The notes beneath the pieces are model-generated. The model made no database searches. It saw only the letters and a list, made by a program, of their open reading frames with translations, and was not told the DNA's origin. Below, in pieces: positions 40,186 to 49,209 of a DNA stretch of 64,000 nt. Position 1 is the first letter of the stretch. Each line of letters opens with the position of its first letter. The stretch is taken from assembly GCA_002457435.1 (NCBI GenBank), contig NTLA01000001.1:1-64000 (forward strand), given 5' to 3'. The DNA comes from Acidimicrobiales bacterium MED-G01 (GTDB taxonomy: Bacteria > Actinomycetota > Acidimicrobiia > Acidimicrobiales > Poriferisodalaceae). A program made the position numbers and the translations under genes.

Positions 40186-40323
40186 ATGAACCGGCATACC
40201 CACGATTCCAGTGGAGAACTGCGACCGTTGCGTCACAGGCGACCGGTTGTTCACTGGACAGCGGTCCTCGTGTCGGCAGCCATGGTCTTAGCTGGCTTTT
40301 CTGCGCTGGTCGCTGCTCTATGA
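40186..40323 (+). CDS. 45-aa single-TM microprotein
   Basis: MNRHTHDSSGELRPLRHRRPVVHWTAVLVSAAMVLAGFSALVAAL*; stop overlaps start of next gene. Confidence 0.5.
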   Translation: MNRHTHDSSGELRPLRHRRPVVHWTAVLVSAAMVLAGFSALVAAL

Positions 40324-40745
40324 GCGAGATACAAAAAGCATCGTTTCAAGAGTTGACCTTGGAGCGTCTCTACGAGATCTTGCGCTTACGGGTTCAAGTC
40401 TTTGTCGTAGAACAGGAATGCGCATATTCCGAAATCGACAATATTGATTTCGAAGCGAATCACCTATGGATTGATGATGCTCAGGGGCTGGCTTCGTACT
40501 TGCGAGTTACAAAAGAAGACGAGGGTCGCAGAATCGGCCGCGTCGTGACACGGGCCGATGCCCGTTCTAACGGCCTGAGTCGACAACTAATCCAATACGT
40601 ATTAGCTGCAACAGAAGGCCCTTGGGTTCTTTCAGCGCAGTCGTATTTGCATGACTGGTACGACAGTTTGGGGTTTTCTCAAACCGGTTCAGAATTCATT
40701 GAAGATGGCATTCCGCATATCCCCATGCGCAAAGAAGTTGGTTAG
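40320..40745 (+). CDS. GNAT family N-acetyltransferase (ElaA-like)
   Basis: LTLERLYEILRLRVQVFVVEQECAYSEIDNIDFEANHLWI. Confidence 0.9.
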   Translation: MSEIQKASFQELTLERLYEILRLRVQVFVVEQECAYSEIDNIDFEANHLWIDDAQGLASYLRVTKEDEGRRIGRVVTRADARSNGLSRQLIQYVLAATEGPWVLSAQSYLHDWYDSLGFSQTGSEFIEDGIPHIPMRKEVG

Positions 40746-40763
40746 AACCAACCATCCTTTTAA

Positions 40764-41747
40764 TTAATTTCGGACATCCACCACGGTTCGTCCTTGAACC
40801 TTTCCGGCAAGGATCTCTGAACCGAGATGTGGGACTTCCTCTAACCCAACCACTGTGGTCATATCTGAGAGAATTTCTCGTTGCAATAAATCGTCAAGCC
40901 TTTGCCATGCTTGAGCCCTTCTCTCGAACGGGCACATAACTGAATCGATACCCAAGAGATTGACGCCACGAAGAAGAAAGGGAATGACAGTTGTGTCGAG
41001 CCCGTTACCGCCAGCAAGTCCGCAGGCAGCGACGCTTGCCCCGTACTCCATTTCTGTTAGTACGTGAGCGAGAGTTGTGCCGCCAACGGCGTCTATGCAG
41101 CCCCCCCAACGCTCCGACGAAAGAGGCCCGGAGGCTGGCTCAGCTAACTCTTCTCGCGCTACAACTTGGCTAGCTCCCAGTTTCATTAAATAGTCACTTG
41201 TCTCAGGACGGCCAGTAGACGCGGCAACCTGATAACCCGCCTGGGAAAGAAGATGAACAGCAACGCTTCCCACACCACCGGCAGCTCCCGTTACTAGCAC
41301 CGGTTGCGAGCCAATTCCTCGGTCTTCCAGCGCCTGCATTGCCAGCATCGAGGTCAATCCTGCCGTGCCGACGCTCATTGCTTCAAGTTCCGAAATGCCC
41401 TCTGGGAGTTTTACGAGCCAATCGGCGTTCAGTCGAGCTTTTTCTGCATAACCACCCCAATGGGCTTCCCCGACGCGCCAGCCAGTCAACACCACGCGGT
41501 CGCCTTTGACATATCGATCATCGCTCGAGGCACTAACGACACCGGAAAAATCGATCCCAGGTACATGCGGATAGTCGCGAACTAAGCGGCCGACCCCGTT
41601 GAGAATCATGCCGTCCTTGTAGTTCAAGGTGCTGTACGAGACATCGACCGTGACGTTTCCGTCAGGAAGTTGATCGTCTTCCAGCTGGGTAATTTCCGAT
41701 GACACAGCCTTATCAGCCTGAGTTAGGAGCACCGCCCGGAATGTCAT
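40764..41747 (-). CDS. MDR-family quinone oxidoreductase, YhdH/AcuI type (acrylyl-CoA reductase-like)
   Basis: VSYSTLNYKDGMILNGVGRLVRDYPHVPGIDFSGVV; VLVTGAAGGVGSVAVHLLSQAGYQVAASTGRPE; VIPFLLRGVNLLGIDSVMCP. Confidence 0.92.
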   Translation of the reverse strand: MTFRAVLLTQADKAVSSEITQLEDDQLPDGNVTVDVSYSTLNYKDGMILNGVGRLVRDYPHVPGIDFSGVVSASSDDRYVKGDRVVLTGWRVGEAHWGGYAEKARLNADWLVKLPEGISELEAMSVGTAGLTSMLAMQALEDRGIGSQPVLVTGAAGGVGSVAVHLLSQAGYQVAASTGRPETSDYLMKLGASQVVAREELAEPASGPLSSERWGGCIDAVGGTTLAHVLTEMEYGASVAACGLAGGNGLDTTVIPFLLRGVNLLGIDSVMCPFERRAQAWQRLDDLLQREILSDMTTVVGLEEVPHLGSEILAGKVQGRTVVDVRN

Positions 41748-41859
41748 AAATCCTCACTTGCTATGGCCCCCGTAAGGGAATCGAGTCGAGCCAGGACCTT
41801 ACTCTTCTGCCGGTCATCTGTCTTATGTCGTAGGAGCAAGAAGTCTGTAAGATGGACGT

Positions 41860-42477
41860 ATGTCGGAGAGACAGATTGTCAGTGTTACCGAGGCAGCGCT
41901 CGAAAAGGTCCTCGAATTACGCGCCGGAGAAGAAGACGCAAATCAACTTGCTTTGAGGATCGAAGTCGTTGGAACCCAAGGAGTTGACTATTCCTACGAC
42001 CTCGCCTTCGAGGTTCTCGGTGAAGCGGATTCCGATGATGTCCCCACACACGTAGGTGGGGGACTAACCGTGCTGGTTCCCGGGCGAGACGCTTCGAAAC
42101 TCGAAGGGGCAACATTAGACATTCCGAGCAATGGCAACCAAGTAGGCCTAGTGCTTCGCAATCCCAACAGACCCGACCTTGGACCTAACGCAACTTTGGA
42201 ACTTTCGGGGACTATTGAAGAACAAGTCCAAGAGGTTTTGGTCAAGAGAATTAACCCGTCGATAGCTGCACATGGCGGATTTGCCGAATTAGTTCGAGTC
42301 GAAGGATCCACTGTTCTGGTCAAATTAGGTGGCGGTTGTCAAGGCTGTGGGATGGCAAACGCGACAGTTACAGCTGGAATAGAAAAAACGTTAACTGAAC
42401 TCATAGACGGCGTTGACCATGTGCTTGATATAACGGATCACACATCAGGCGAAAACCCATATTTCGCCGCTACTTAA
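41860..42477 (+). CDS. NfuA-like Fe-S biogenesis protein (IscA-like + NifU C-terminal domain)
   Basis: N-terminal HesB/IscA-like fold; NPSIAAHGGFAELVRVEGSTVLVKLGGGCQGCGMANATVTAGIEKTL. Confidence 0.88.
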   Translation: MSERQIVSVTEAALEKVLELRAGEEDANQLALRIEVVGTQGVDYSYDLAFEVLGEADSDDVPTHVGGGLTVLVPGRDASKLEGATLDIPSNGNQVGLVLRNPNRPDLGPNATLELSGTIEEQVQEVLVKRINPSIAAHGGFAELVRVEGSTVLVKLGGGCQGCGMANATVTAGIEKTLTELIDGVDHVLDITDHTSGENPYFAAT

Positions 42478-42558
42478 TCGATAACTACCAAGACGGCATG
42501 GCGTGTCCGAAGCAGTGCCGCCTAGACTCTCTGCAGATCGGAAACTCTTGGGGGTGAT

Positions 42559-43956
42559 GTGCGAGGCATCATTGGATACGGAACCTATGTTCCTTACTAC
42601 CGGCTGGATCGGGCAAGGATTACTGCCGCTATGGGCGCGGGTGGAGGTAAAGGCCACCGCTCAGTAGCAGGGTACGACGAGGACACCACGACTATGGGTG
42701 TCGAGGCAGCACGCAATGCCCTGCGGGGAAGCTCTGTGACGCCTTCATCCATATGGTTCGCGACTGCAAACCCGGCGTATTTGGACAAAACCAATGCGAC
42801 GGCCATCCAGGCTGCCCTTGATTTACCTCAAGAGACATGGGCTGTGGATGCGGGGGGTTCAGCGCGGTCCGCAGAGGCGGCCATATCAGGGGCGCGAGGC
42901 ACTCCGGGTATTTCGATGGCAGTGGTTTCTGACCTACGAACAGGTAACCCGACGAGTAACGATGAAAGTGGTGGTGGTGACGCCGCTGCCGCTCTTCTGT
43001 TCGGAGACGATGAAGACGCGCCGGTTATTGCTCATGCAATTGGACGTGCAGCCGCTACTGGCGAATTTCTTGACCGCTACAGGCTGCCGGGGGAGAACGC
43101 AAGCAAAATTTGGGAAGAACGGTTTGGGGAACAGGCATACCTGACCTTGGCTGAAGACGCCATTGAGAGAGCTCTTAAAGAGGCAGACTTAGGGCTCGAA
43201 GATATCGACAGAGTGGTAATAGCTGGTCTCCATGCAAGAGCAGTCAGAAGTCTTTCGAGAATCGCCGGTGACAAATTGGTGGATGACTTGGCTGGGCGCA
43301 TCGGCAACCCGGGAGCTGCTCAGTTGCCGCTGCTAGTAGCGTCGGCGCTCGATACTGCGGCCCCAGGAGAGACGATCCTCTGTGTTCACCTAGCAGACGG
43401 GGCTAATGCAAGTGTTCTTCGGACTACAGATGCGATAGCCGAATACACCCCGTTCTCAAGCGTTGAATCTCAGATCGAAAATGGTAGCGACAATCTGGAC
43501 TACAACCTGTATCTAACTTGGCGGGGATTTCTCGACAGAGAATCGCCGAGACGACCCGACCCGGATCGCCCTGGCGCGCCGCCAGCGTTCCGTTCAGAGG
43601 ACTGGAAGTACGCCTTCGTAGGTTCGCGAGACCGCTCTTCTGGCGCAATTCATCTGCCACCAATGCGGGTGTCGATGGATGGTGGTGCCGTAGACGATAT
43701 GGAACGAATACGGATGGCTGACACCCCGGCCACGATCGCTACATTTACGGTCGACTACCTAGCGTTTTCTTTGTCTCCGCCCACAGTGGCTGTGGTAATC
43801 GACTTTGACGGCGGCGGCAGGTTCCAAGCTGAAATGACAGACGTAGATCCCAACGAGGTAAAAATCGGAGATCGCGTCGAGATGACTTTCCGTCGTTTGT
43901 TTACAGCGCAAGGAATACACAACTACTTCTGGAAGGCTCGCCCACTCGCTGAATGA
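42559..43956 (+). CDS. HMG-CoA synthase/KAS III-like domain fused to C-terminal DUF35/OB-fold
   Basis: RGIIGYGTYVPYYRLDRARI...DEDTTTMGVEAARNAL; C-terminal TFTVDYLAFSLSPPTVAVVIDFDGGGRFQAEMTDVDPNEVKIGDRVEMTFRRL. Confidence 0.85.
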   Translation: MRGIIGYGTYVPYYRLDRARITAAMGAGGGKGHRSVAGYDEDTTTMGVEAARNALRGSSVTPSSIWFATANPAYLDKTNATAIQAALDLPQETWAVDAGGSARSAEAAISGARGTPGISMAVVSDLRTGNPTSNDESGGGDAAAALLFGDDEDAPVIAHAIGRAAATGEFLDRYRLPGENASKIWEERFGEQAYLTLAEDAIERALKEADLGLEDIDRVVIAGLHARAVRSLSRIAGDKLVDDLAGRIGNPGAAQLPLLVASALDTAAPGETILCVHLADGANASVLRTTDAIAEYTPFSSVESQIENGSDNLDYNLYLTWRGFLDRESPRRPDPDRPGAPPAFRSEDWKYAFVGSRDRSSGAIHLPPMRVSMDGGAVDDMERIRMADTPATIATFTVDYLAFSLSPPTVAVVIDFDGGGRFQAEMTDVDPNEVKIGDRVEMTFRRLFTAQGIHNYFWKARPLAE

Positions 43957-44032
43957 GTGGAATTGTTTAGTATCCCTGCATGGATACGCTCTTATCTACC
44001 AAACTGGTATCACACAACAAAGGAAAAGTGAC

Positions 44033-45223
44033 ATGGCCTCACATGGCATAAAGGACCAAGTCGCCATCGTCGGTATGGGCTGCACGCCCTTCGGCGAGCA
44101 CTGGGACAAAGGAGCCGACGACTTGCTCGTCGACGCAGCGCACGAGGCGTACGCCTCGGCGGGAGTAAACCAAGACGATATTGATGCTTTCTGGTTAGGA
44201 ACCATGGGATCAGGAGTGTCTGGGTTAACGCTTTCGAAGCCGCTACAAATTGACTACAAACCTGTTAGCCGTCTGGAAAATATGTGCGCGACTGGCTCGG
44301 AAGCTTTCCGAAACGCCTGTTACGCAGTTGCATCCGGCGCATACGACGTAGTTATGGCAATCGGAGTTGAGAAGCTCAAGGACAGTGGATACTCAGGTCT
44401 GACCGGTAGCAGACCACCTAGTGATGGAACTGATTCATCACTTACTGCACCGGCTACGTTCAGCCTTCTGGCACCCGCGTACGCCCACAAGAATGGTCTC
44501 GATGACGAAACCATGAAAGAGGTTCTAACTCGCATTGCCTGGAAGAATCACAAGAACGGTGCTCTCAACCCGCGAGCCCAATTTCGTAAAGAAGTAGCGA
44601 AAGAGACAATTGCAGGCTCTCCGTTGGTAGCTGGACCTTTGGGCATATTTGACTGTTCAGGTGTCAGTGATGGCTCAGCTGCGGCAGTCATAGTTCGCGC
44701 TGAAGATGCTCATCGGTACACCGACAATCCCCTGTACGTGAAGGCATTGAGTTTTTCTTCAGGGCCTGCGACTGGGGCATTGGATCCGAGCTATGACTAC
44801 ACGACTTTCCGTGAAGTTCGCGCATCAGCAGAAGAGGCTTACAAGCAGGCCGGCATTGATGACCCAAGAAGCCAAATAGCAATGGCCGAGGTACACGATT
44901 GCTTTACGCCGACCGAATTGGTGTTGATGGAAGATCTTGGGTTCGCTGACGAAGGAACCGCTTGGAAAGAGGCACTTAATGGATCCTTCGACCTCGATGG
45001 AGATTTGCCGGTAAACCCGGACGGGGGCCTGAAGAGTTTTGGTCATCCCATCGGAGCATCAGGCTTGAGAATGCTCTTTGAATGTTGGCTCCAGCTCAGA
45101 GGTGAAGCGCCACCTGAACGTCAAATCGATTCTGATAAGACACTTGGTTTGACTCACAACTTGGGTGGTCAGCCCGGCGCTTGCGTCTCATTCGTTTCAG
45201 TTGTCGGTTCTGAAATCGGCTAG
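44033..45223 (+). CDS. SCP2/thiolase-like acetyl-CoA acetyltransferase
   Basis: VAIVGMGCTPFGEHWDK, LENMCATGSEAFRNACYAVASGAYDVVMAIGVEKL, GHPIGASGLRM, NLGGQPGACVSFV. Confidence 0.93.
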   Translation: MASHGIKDQVAIVGMGCTPFGEHWDKGADDLLVDAAHEAYASAGVNQDDIDAFWLGTMGSGVSGLTLSKPLQIDYKPVSRLENMCATGSEAFRNACYAVASGAYDVVMAIGVEKLKDSGYSGLTGSRPPSDGTDSSLTAPATFSLLAPAYAHKNGLDDETMKEVLTRIAWKNHKNGALNPRAQFRKEVAKETIAGSPLVAGPLGIFDCSGVSDGSAAAVIVRAEDAHRYTDNPLYVKALSFSSGPATGALDPSYDYTTFREVRASAEEAYKQAGIDDPRSQIAMAEVHDCFTPTELVLMEDLGFADEGTAWKEALNGSFDLDGDLPVNPDGGLKSFGHPIGASGLRMLFECWLQLRGEAPPERQIDSDKTLGLTHNLGGQPGACVSFVSVVGSEIG

Positions 45224-45244
45224 AGCGAATCAAATCCGGAAATT

Positions 45245-45285
45245 CAACGACCGTTCGTTCCAGCCATGTGAATGAACGGTCGTTG
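45245..45285. repeat. Inverted repeat between convergent genes (terminator or TetR-type operator)
   Basis: CAACGACCGTTC (45245-45256) / GAACGGTCGTTG (45274-45285), perfect 12-bp arms, 17-nt spacer. Confidence 0.75.
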
Positions 45286-45332
45286 CGCGTCCACGAAGTC
45301 GCAAGTCCAACGCCTAACGCGCAGGCGCCTTC

Positions 45333-47198
45333 CTAATGGTGAAGAGATTTGATTGCTTTATTTATCTGCGCCGCAATCCCAGACGCATCAAGCCCTAATT
45401 CCGCGTGGAGTTCGGACTCCGCGCCGTGAGGCAAATAGTCGTCAGGGGTGCCGAGTTGCAACAAGCGAGGAATTGGCCCAGAACGCCGTTGCAGGGCATC
45501 GGCAACAAGACTGCCGAATCCGCCAACCCTGGTTCCATCTTCAATGGTGACCACCAACGGAAAATCAATAATTGACCTGACCAGTTCCTTGTCAACTGGT
45601 TTCAGCACTCTGGGGTCCCAGAGCGCTGCCCGCACTCCTTCTTCAGCTAGCAAACTGACTGCGCTGGTAGCTGCTGTCAACATCTTGCCTGCAGCTAATA
45701 TTGCGACGTCTTCCCCTCCATGAACCAGACGGGCTTCCATTCCCTGACCAACATCATCCGATTCCGCAGCGTTGCCTCGCGGCCATCTAATTGCGACAGG
45801 CCCATCCTCTATTTCGAGTGCCTGGTTTAACATTATGGGTAGTTCTTGAAGCGACGAGGGTGAGAATATGGTCATGCCCGGCACGCGCGCGTACATAGCG
45901 ATGTCATGAACCCCATGATGTGATGCGCCGTCAGGTCCGGTAATTCCGGCCCTGTCAATGCAGATAACGACGGGAAGACCGTGCAATCCAATGTCGTACA
46001 TCACTTGATCGAAACCGCGTGCTAGGAAAGTCGAATAAATAGCCACAAAGGGCCTGAGCCCTGCCTTGGCCATACCAGCTGCCGATGTCAAGGCGTGCTG
46101 TTCCGCGATTCCGGTATCAAAGAATCTTTCAGGGTATCGCTGCTGAAATGGAAGTAATCCAGTAGATCCTGGCATCGCTGCCGTAATCGCTACGACGTCG
46201 TCCCGACGCTCAGCAATGTTCATCAAAGCAGTGCTGAACTCGGCGGTGAAGGTATTGCCACCTTTTGACGAAGAGTTACCAGTCACGGGGTCAAAGAGCC
46301 CAATATCGTGCAGATGTTTTTCGACGTCCGCCTCGGCCGGCGCATAGCCTCGGCCCTTATCGGTAAGTACGTGCACCACTATCGGTCCATCTTCGTACGA
46401 AGAAGCGTCGCTGAAAGCTGACTCGAGTGCATCAATATCGTGCCCATCGATGGGTCCCAGGTATCGAACCCCAAGCGTTTCGAAAAAGGCCGGGGGCTCC
46501 CACATCTCTCGCATGGCCGCAGCCGCCCCAGATAAACCTCGTTTGACCTCATCTCCGAGAGGTAAACGATTGAGAATGCTGGTGACCGCCTGACGCCCTT
46601 TCACGTAGTTAGGTGATTGACGGACCCGAGACATCACCGTAGCTAAACGGCTAACCGTTGGAGCGTAAGATCTTCCGTTGTCGTTGAGAATAATGACAGC
46701 TCTCTGCCCGTAATGACCCAAGTTGTTGAGTGCTTCAAACGCCATCCCTCCGGTCATCGAACCATCACCGATGATCGCCACGACTTGCCTGTGTTCGTGA
46801 CCCGTCAGATCGAAGCCGGCGGCGAGTCCTGAAGCCCAGCTAAGCGACGTTGAAGCATGACTATTTTCCACAATGTCATGATCTGATTCGGTGCCACTGG
46901 GATACCCGGATAAACCATGTCGTTGCCGGAGGGACGTGAACTTGTCCGAGCGGCCGGTCACGATTTTGTGGACATAACTTTGGTGACCAGTGTCCCAAAG
47001 GATCACGTCCCTTGGTGATTCGAACACTCGATGGACCGCAAGGGTCAGCTCCACTGCACCCAGGTTGGATCCCAAATGACCACCGGTTCTGGAAACTGCT
47101 TCAACCAAAAACTCTCGAATTTCGGCACAGAGCTCTTGGAGCTGGTCGCTATCAAGCGCACGCAGGTCTGCAGGACTTTGGATTTTCTCTATATGCAT
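45333..47198 (-). CDS. dxs: 1-deoxy-D-xylulose-5-phosphate synthase
   Basis: SRTGGHLGSNLGAVELTLAVHRVF, VVAIIGDGSMTGGMAFEALNN, DTGIAEQHALTSAAGMAKAGLRPFVAIYSTFLARGFDQV. Confidence 0.97.
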   Translation of the reverse strand: MHIEKIQSPADLRALDSDQLQELCAEIREFLVEAVSRTGGHLGSNLGAVELTLAVHRVFESPRDVILWDTGHQSYVHKIVTGRSDKFTSLRQRHGLSGYPSGTESDHDIVENSHASTSLSWASGLAAGFDLTGHEHRQVVAIIGDGSMTGGMAFEALNNLGHYGQRAVIILNDNGRSYAPTVSRLATVMSRVRQSPNYVKGRQAVTSILNRLPLGDEVKRGLSGAAAAMREMWEPPAFFETLGVRYLGPIDGHDIDALESAFSDASSYEDGPIVVHVLTDKGRGYAPAEADVEKHLHDIGLFDPVTGNSSSKGGNTFTAEFSTALMNIAERRDDVVAITAAMPGSTGLLPFQQRYPERFFDTGIAEQHALTSAAGMAKAGLRPFVAIYSTFLARGFDQVMYDIGLHGLPVVICIDRAGITGPDGASHHGVHDIAMYARVPGMTIFSPSSLQELPIMLNQALEIEDGPVAIRWPRGNAAESDDVGQGMEARLVHGGEDVAILAAGKMLTAATSAVSLLAEEGVRAALWDPRVLKPVDKELVRSIIDFPLVVTIEDGTRVGGFGSLVADALQRRSGPIPRLLQLGTPDDYLPHGAESELHAELGLDASGIAAQINKAIKSLHH

Positions 47199-47278
47199 AG
47201 GATGATCATTGGATGGCCGGAATACGGGTCACACTATCGCCTAAAGATCAGTTGACATCACCAGCCCGACGACTCTTG

Positions 47279-48046
47279 TTAGCTGAATCGTATTTTTTCT
47301 AACCACCCTGCGCATCTCATGCCCACACCTAAGACAATTAGCCCCGCCAATCCGTCAACCCAATAGTGATTAGCGGTGATGACTATGCCGAAACTGGTTG
47401 CAACGGGATAGGCCCACATGAGGATACGGGCCCATCGCGATTTCAAAATTGGAATCAAAGCGAGGGCGCACCAAGCCGCCCACGCAAGATGAAGGCTAGG
47501 CATCGCCGCCCATTGATTCGAGATTGCTTGCAGTGTGCCGGAATCGAACGACCAAAGCCCTCCATGAACGGAGAGAGTATCGATGAAGGCAAAGTCAGCC
47601 ATCGAACCGCCGTAAGGCGGTGGTGATGACAGCAACCTAGGAGGCATGAGAGGAAATGTTGCAAAACCGATAAGACCGAAAGCAGTCGTGACGGCCAGTC
47701 CCGTGCGGTATCTGAGAAATCGTGCTGGAAACCTTCTAAATAAAAATATTCCTGTCGCGATCGTCACGACGAAGTGAAGACTCCCGTAGAACACATTCCA
47801 GAACCACAAGAACCAACCCCAATCAATGAAGAAGTTTTGGAGCTGTTCCTCGAAAAACAAACCCATTTTTTTTTCGAGATCAATTATTCGCCTAGCGTTG
47901 TCTGCCGCTGTCGTCGTAGTAGCCGCAAATAAACCGTTCGAACCGAACTGATTCCTGATTCGCGCATAAACCAAATAGAAACCAAGTATGAAAAGAACCT
48001 CTTTCCACCAACGCCTCTTGTTGGTAGCGGTTTCGAGCGACGTCAA
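47279..48046 (-). CDS. PAP2-family phosphatase/inositolphosphotransferase-like membrane protein
   Basis: WAAMPSLHLAWAAW and ANHYWVDGLAGL motifs, multiple TM. Confidence 0.85.
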   Translation of the reverse strand: MTSLETATNKRRWWKEVLFILGFYLVYARIRNQFGSNGLFAATTTTAADNARRIIDLEKKMGLFFEEQLQNFFIDWGWFLWFWNVFYGSLHFVVTIATGIFLFRRFPARFLRYRTGLAVTTAFGLIGFATFPLMPPRLLSSPPPYGGSMADFAFIDTLSVHGGLWSFDSGTLQAISNQWAAMPSLHLAWAAWCALALIPILKSRWARILMWAYPVATSFGIVITANHYWVDGLAGLIVLGVGMRCAGWLEKIRFS

Positions 48047-49209
48047 AGCTCACCCTTCGTGGTCTGGCGGCGCGGACCGAATATGAAGGGCACCACACCG
48101 GCGAGGCTTGCGACGAGAGTAACAGCGTAAGTTAAGAGCCCTAACACCACACTCTGGCCGCTAGCAACGAAAGAACCGCCAAGGAAAAAAACTAAGGCTG
48201 CTTCCCTCACACCCAGCCCACCGATTGCTATGGGAAACACCTGGGCAACAAAAACCATCGGGATAAAGGCAAACCAAGTTGATGTTTCAAGGCGTATCCC
48301 GATGGAATTAGCGATGCATATGACAGCTGCAATAAGACATGCCTGAAAGGCCACTGCTACGGTCAGCAGCCGCAACATTGAACCTGGGACCTTTCTGTAA
48401 ATCTTGAGACCTTGGTGAACAGCTGCGAGTGAGGCGGTCACGCGATTCTGGCCCTGGAGTCGACCTCCAAAGCGAGGGTGTTGGGCAACAAAAATTAGAA
48501 CCGAGAGTAGGACTAATGTGCCTAGAGCGGCCGCCAAGGCTACTGCGCCTCTTCGACTTGACATAAGACTGGGATCCAAAATTAGGGCGCACAGAGTGAT
48601 AACGGGCAACACCACCCAACCCGTTAATCTTTCGATTACGACCGAAGCGAAAGCTCTTGAATGGTCTCCAATTTCGGCCCCCATTCGAGTGACGCGCAAA
48701 ATATCGCCGCCGACGGTTGTCGGCAGGAAATTTCCCACGAATTGACCAGCGAGGAAGTAGCTGGACACATTAGAGAAACTGAGTGCCGCGCCGAGTGTCC
48801 TGCATACCTCAAGCCAACGGAGCGAGGCGAGACCGAAGGCAGCGAGTGTTAAAAGCAAAGACACACAAATCCATAACCAACTTGAGGCTTGCCACTCGGG
48901 CCACCGTGCCTGCAGATCATCAGCGGGAAATTGAGTTAGCAGGAGCGTAAGCATGGCTGAACTCGCAACAATGCGAAGCGCAAAGGAGGCCTTTTTCGGC
49001 AAACGGAACGAGCGATTTGGTTTCGGTAACACGAGAGATGAAAGATTAGGCCGAAGCGGCGGCCCTGAGAAGTCCAAACCGGTGCTGATCAAGGTACTGT
49101 GGCGCCGAAGTCGATTCGGATTCAAGAGAGGCAAATGTGAGCATGAAAGCGGTTTCCCCGTTGCTGGACAGAAACCTGGTCCAAGACACTCTCTCTGAGG
49201 CGATGTCAA
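48043..49209 (-). CDS. Lysylphosphatidylglycerol synthase TM / flippase-like (UPF0104) protein
   Basis: SYFLAGQFVGNFLPTTVGGDILRVTRMG; FPIAIGGLGVREAALVFFLG; true start probably downstream (ORF 5' end overlaps tldD start). Confidence 0.88.
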   Translation of the reverse strand: MTSPQRECLGPGFCPATGKPLSCSHLPLLNPNRLRRHSTLISTGLDFSGPPLRPNLSSLVLPKPNRSFRLPKKASFALRIVASSAMLTLLLTQFPADDLQARWPEWQASSWLWICVSLLLTLAAFGLASLRWLEVCRTLGAALSFSNVSSYFLAGQFVGNFLPTTVGGDILRVTRMGAEIGDHSRAFASVVIERLTGWVVLPVITLCALILDPSLMSSRRGAVALAAALGTLVLLSVLIFVAQHPRFGGRLQGQNRVTASLAAVHQGLKIYRKVPGSMLRLLTVAVAFQACLIAAVICIANSIGIRLETSTWFAFIPMVFVAQVFPIAIGGLGVREAALVFFLGGSFVASGQSVVLGLLTYAVTLVASLAGVVPFIFGPRRQTTKGEL

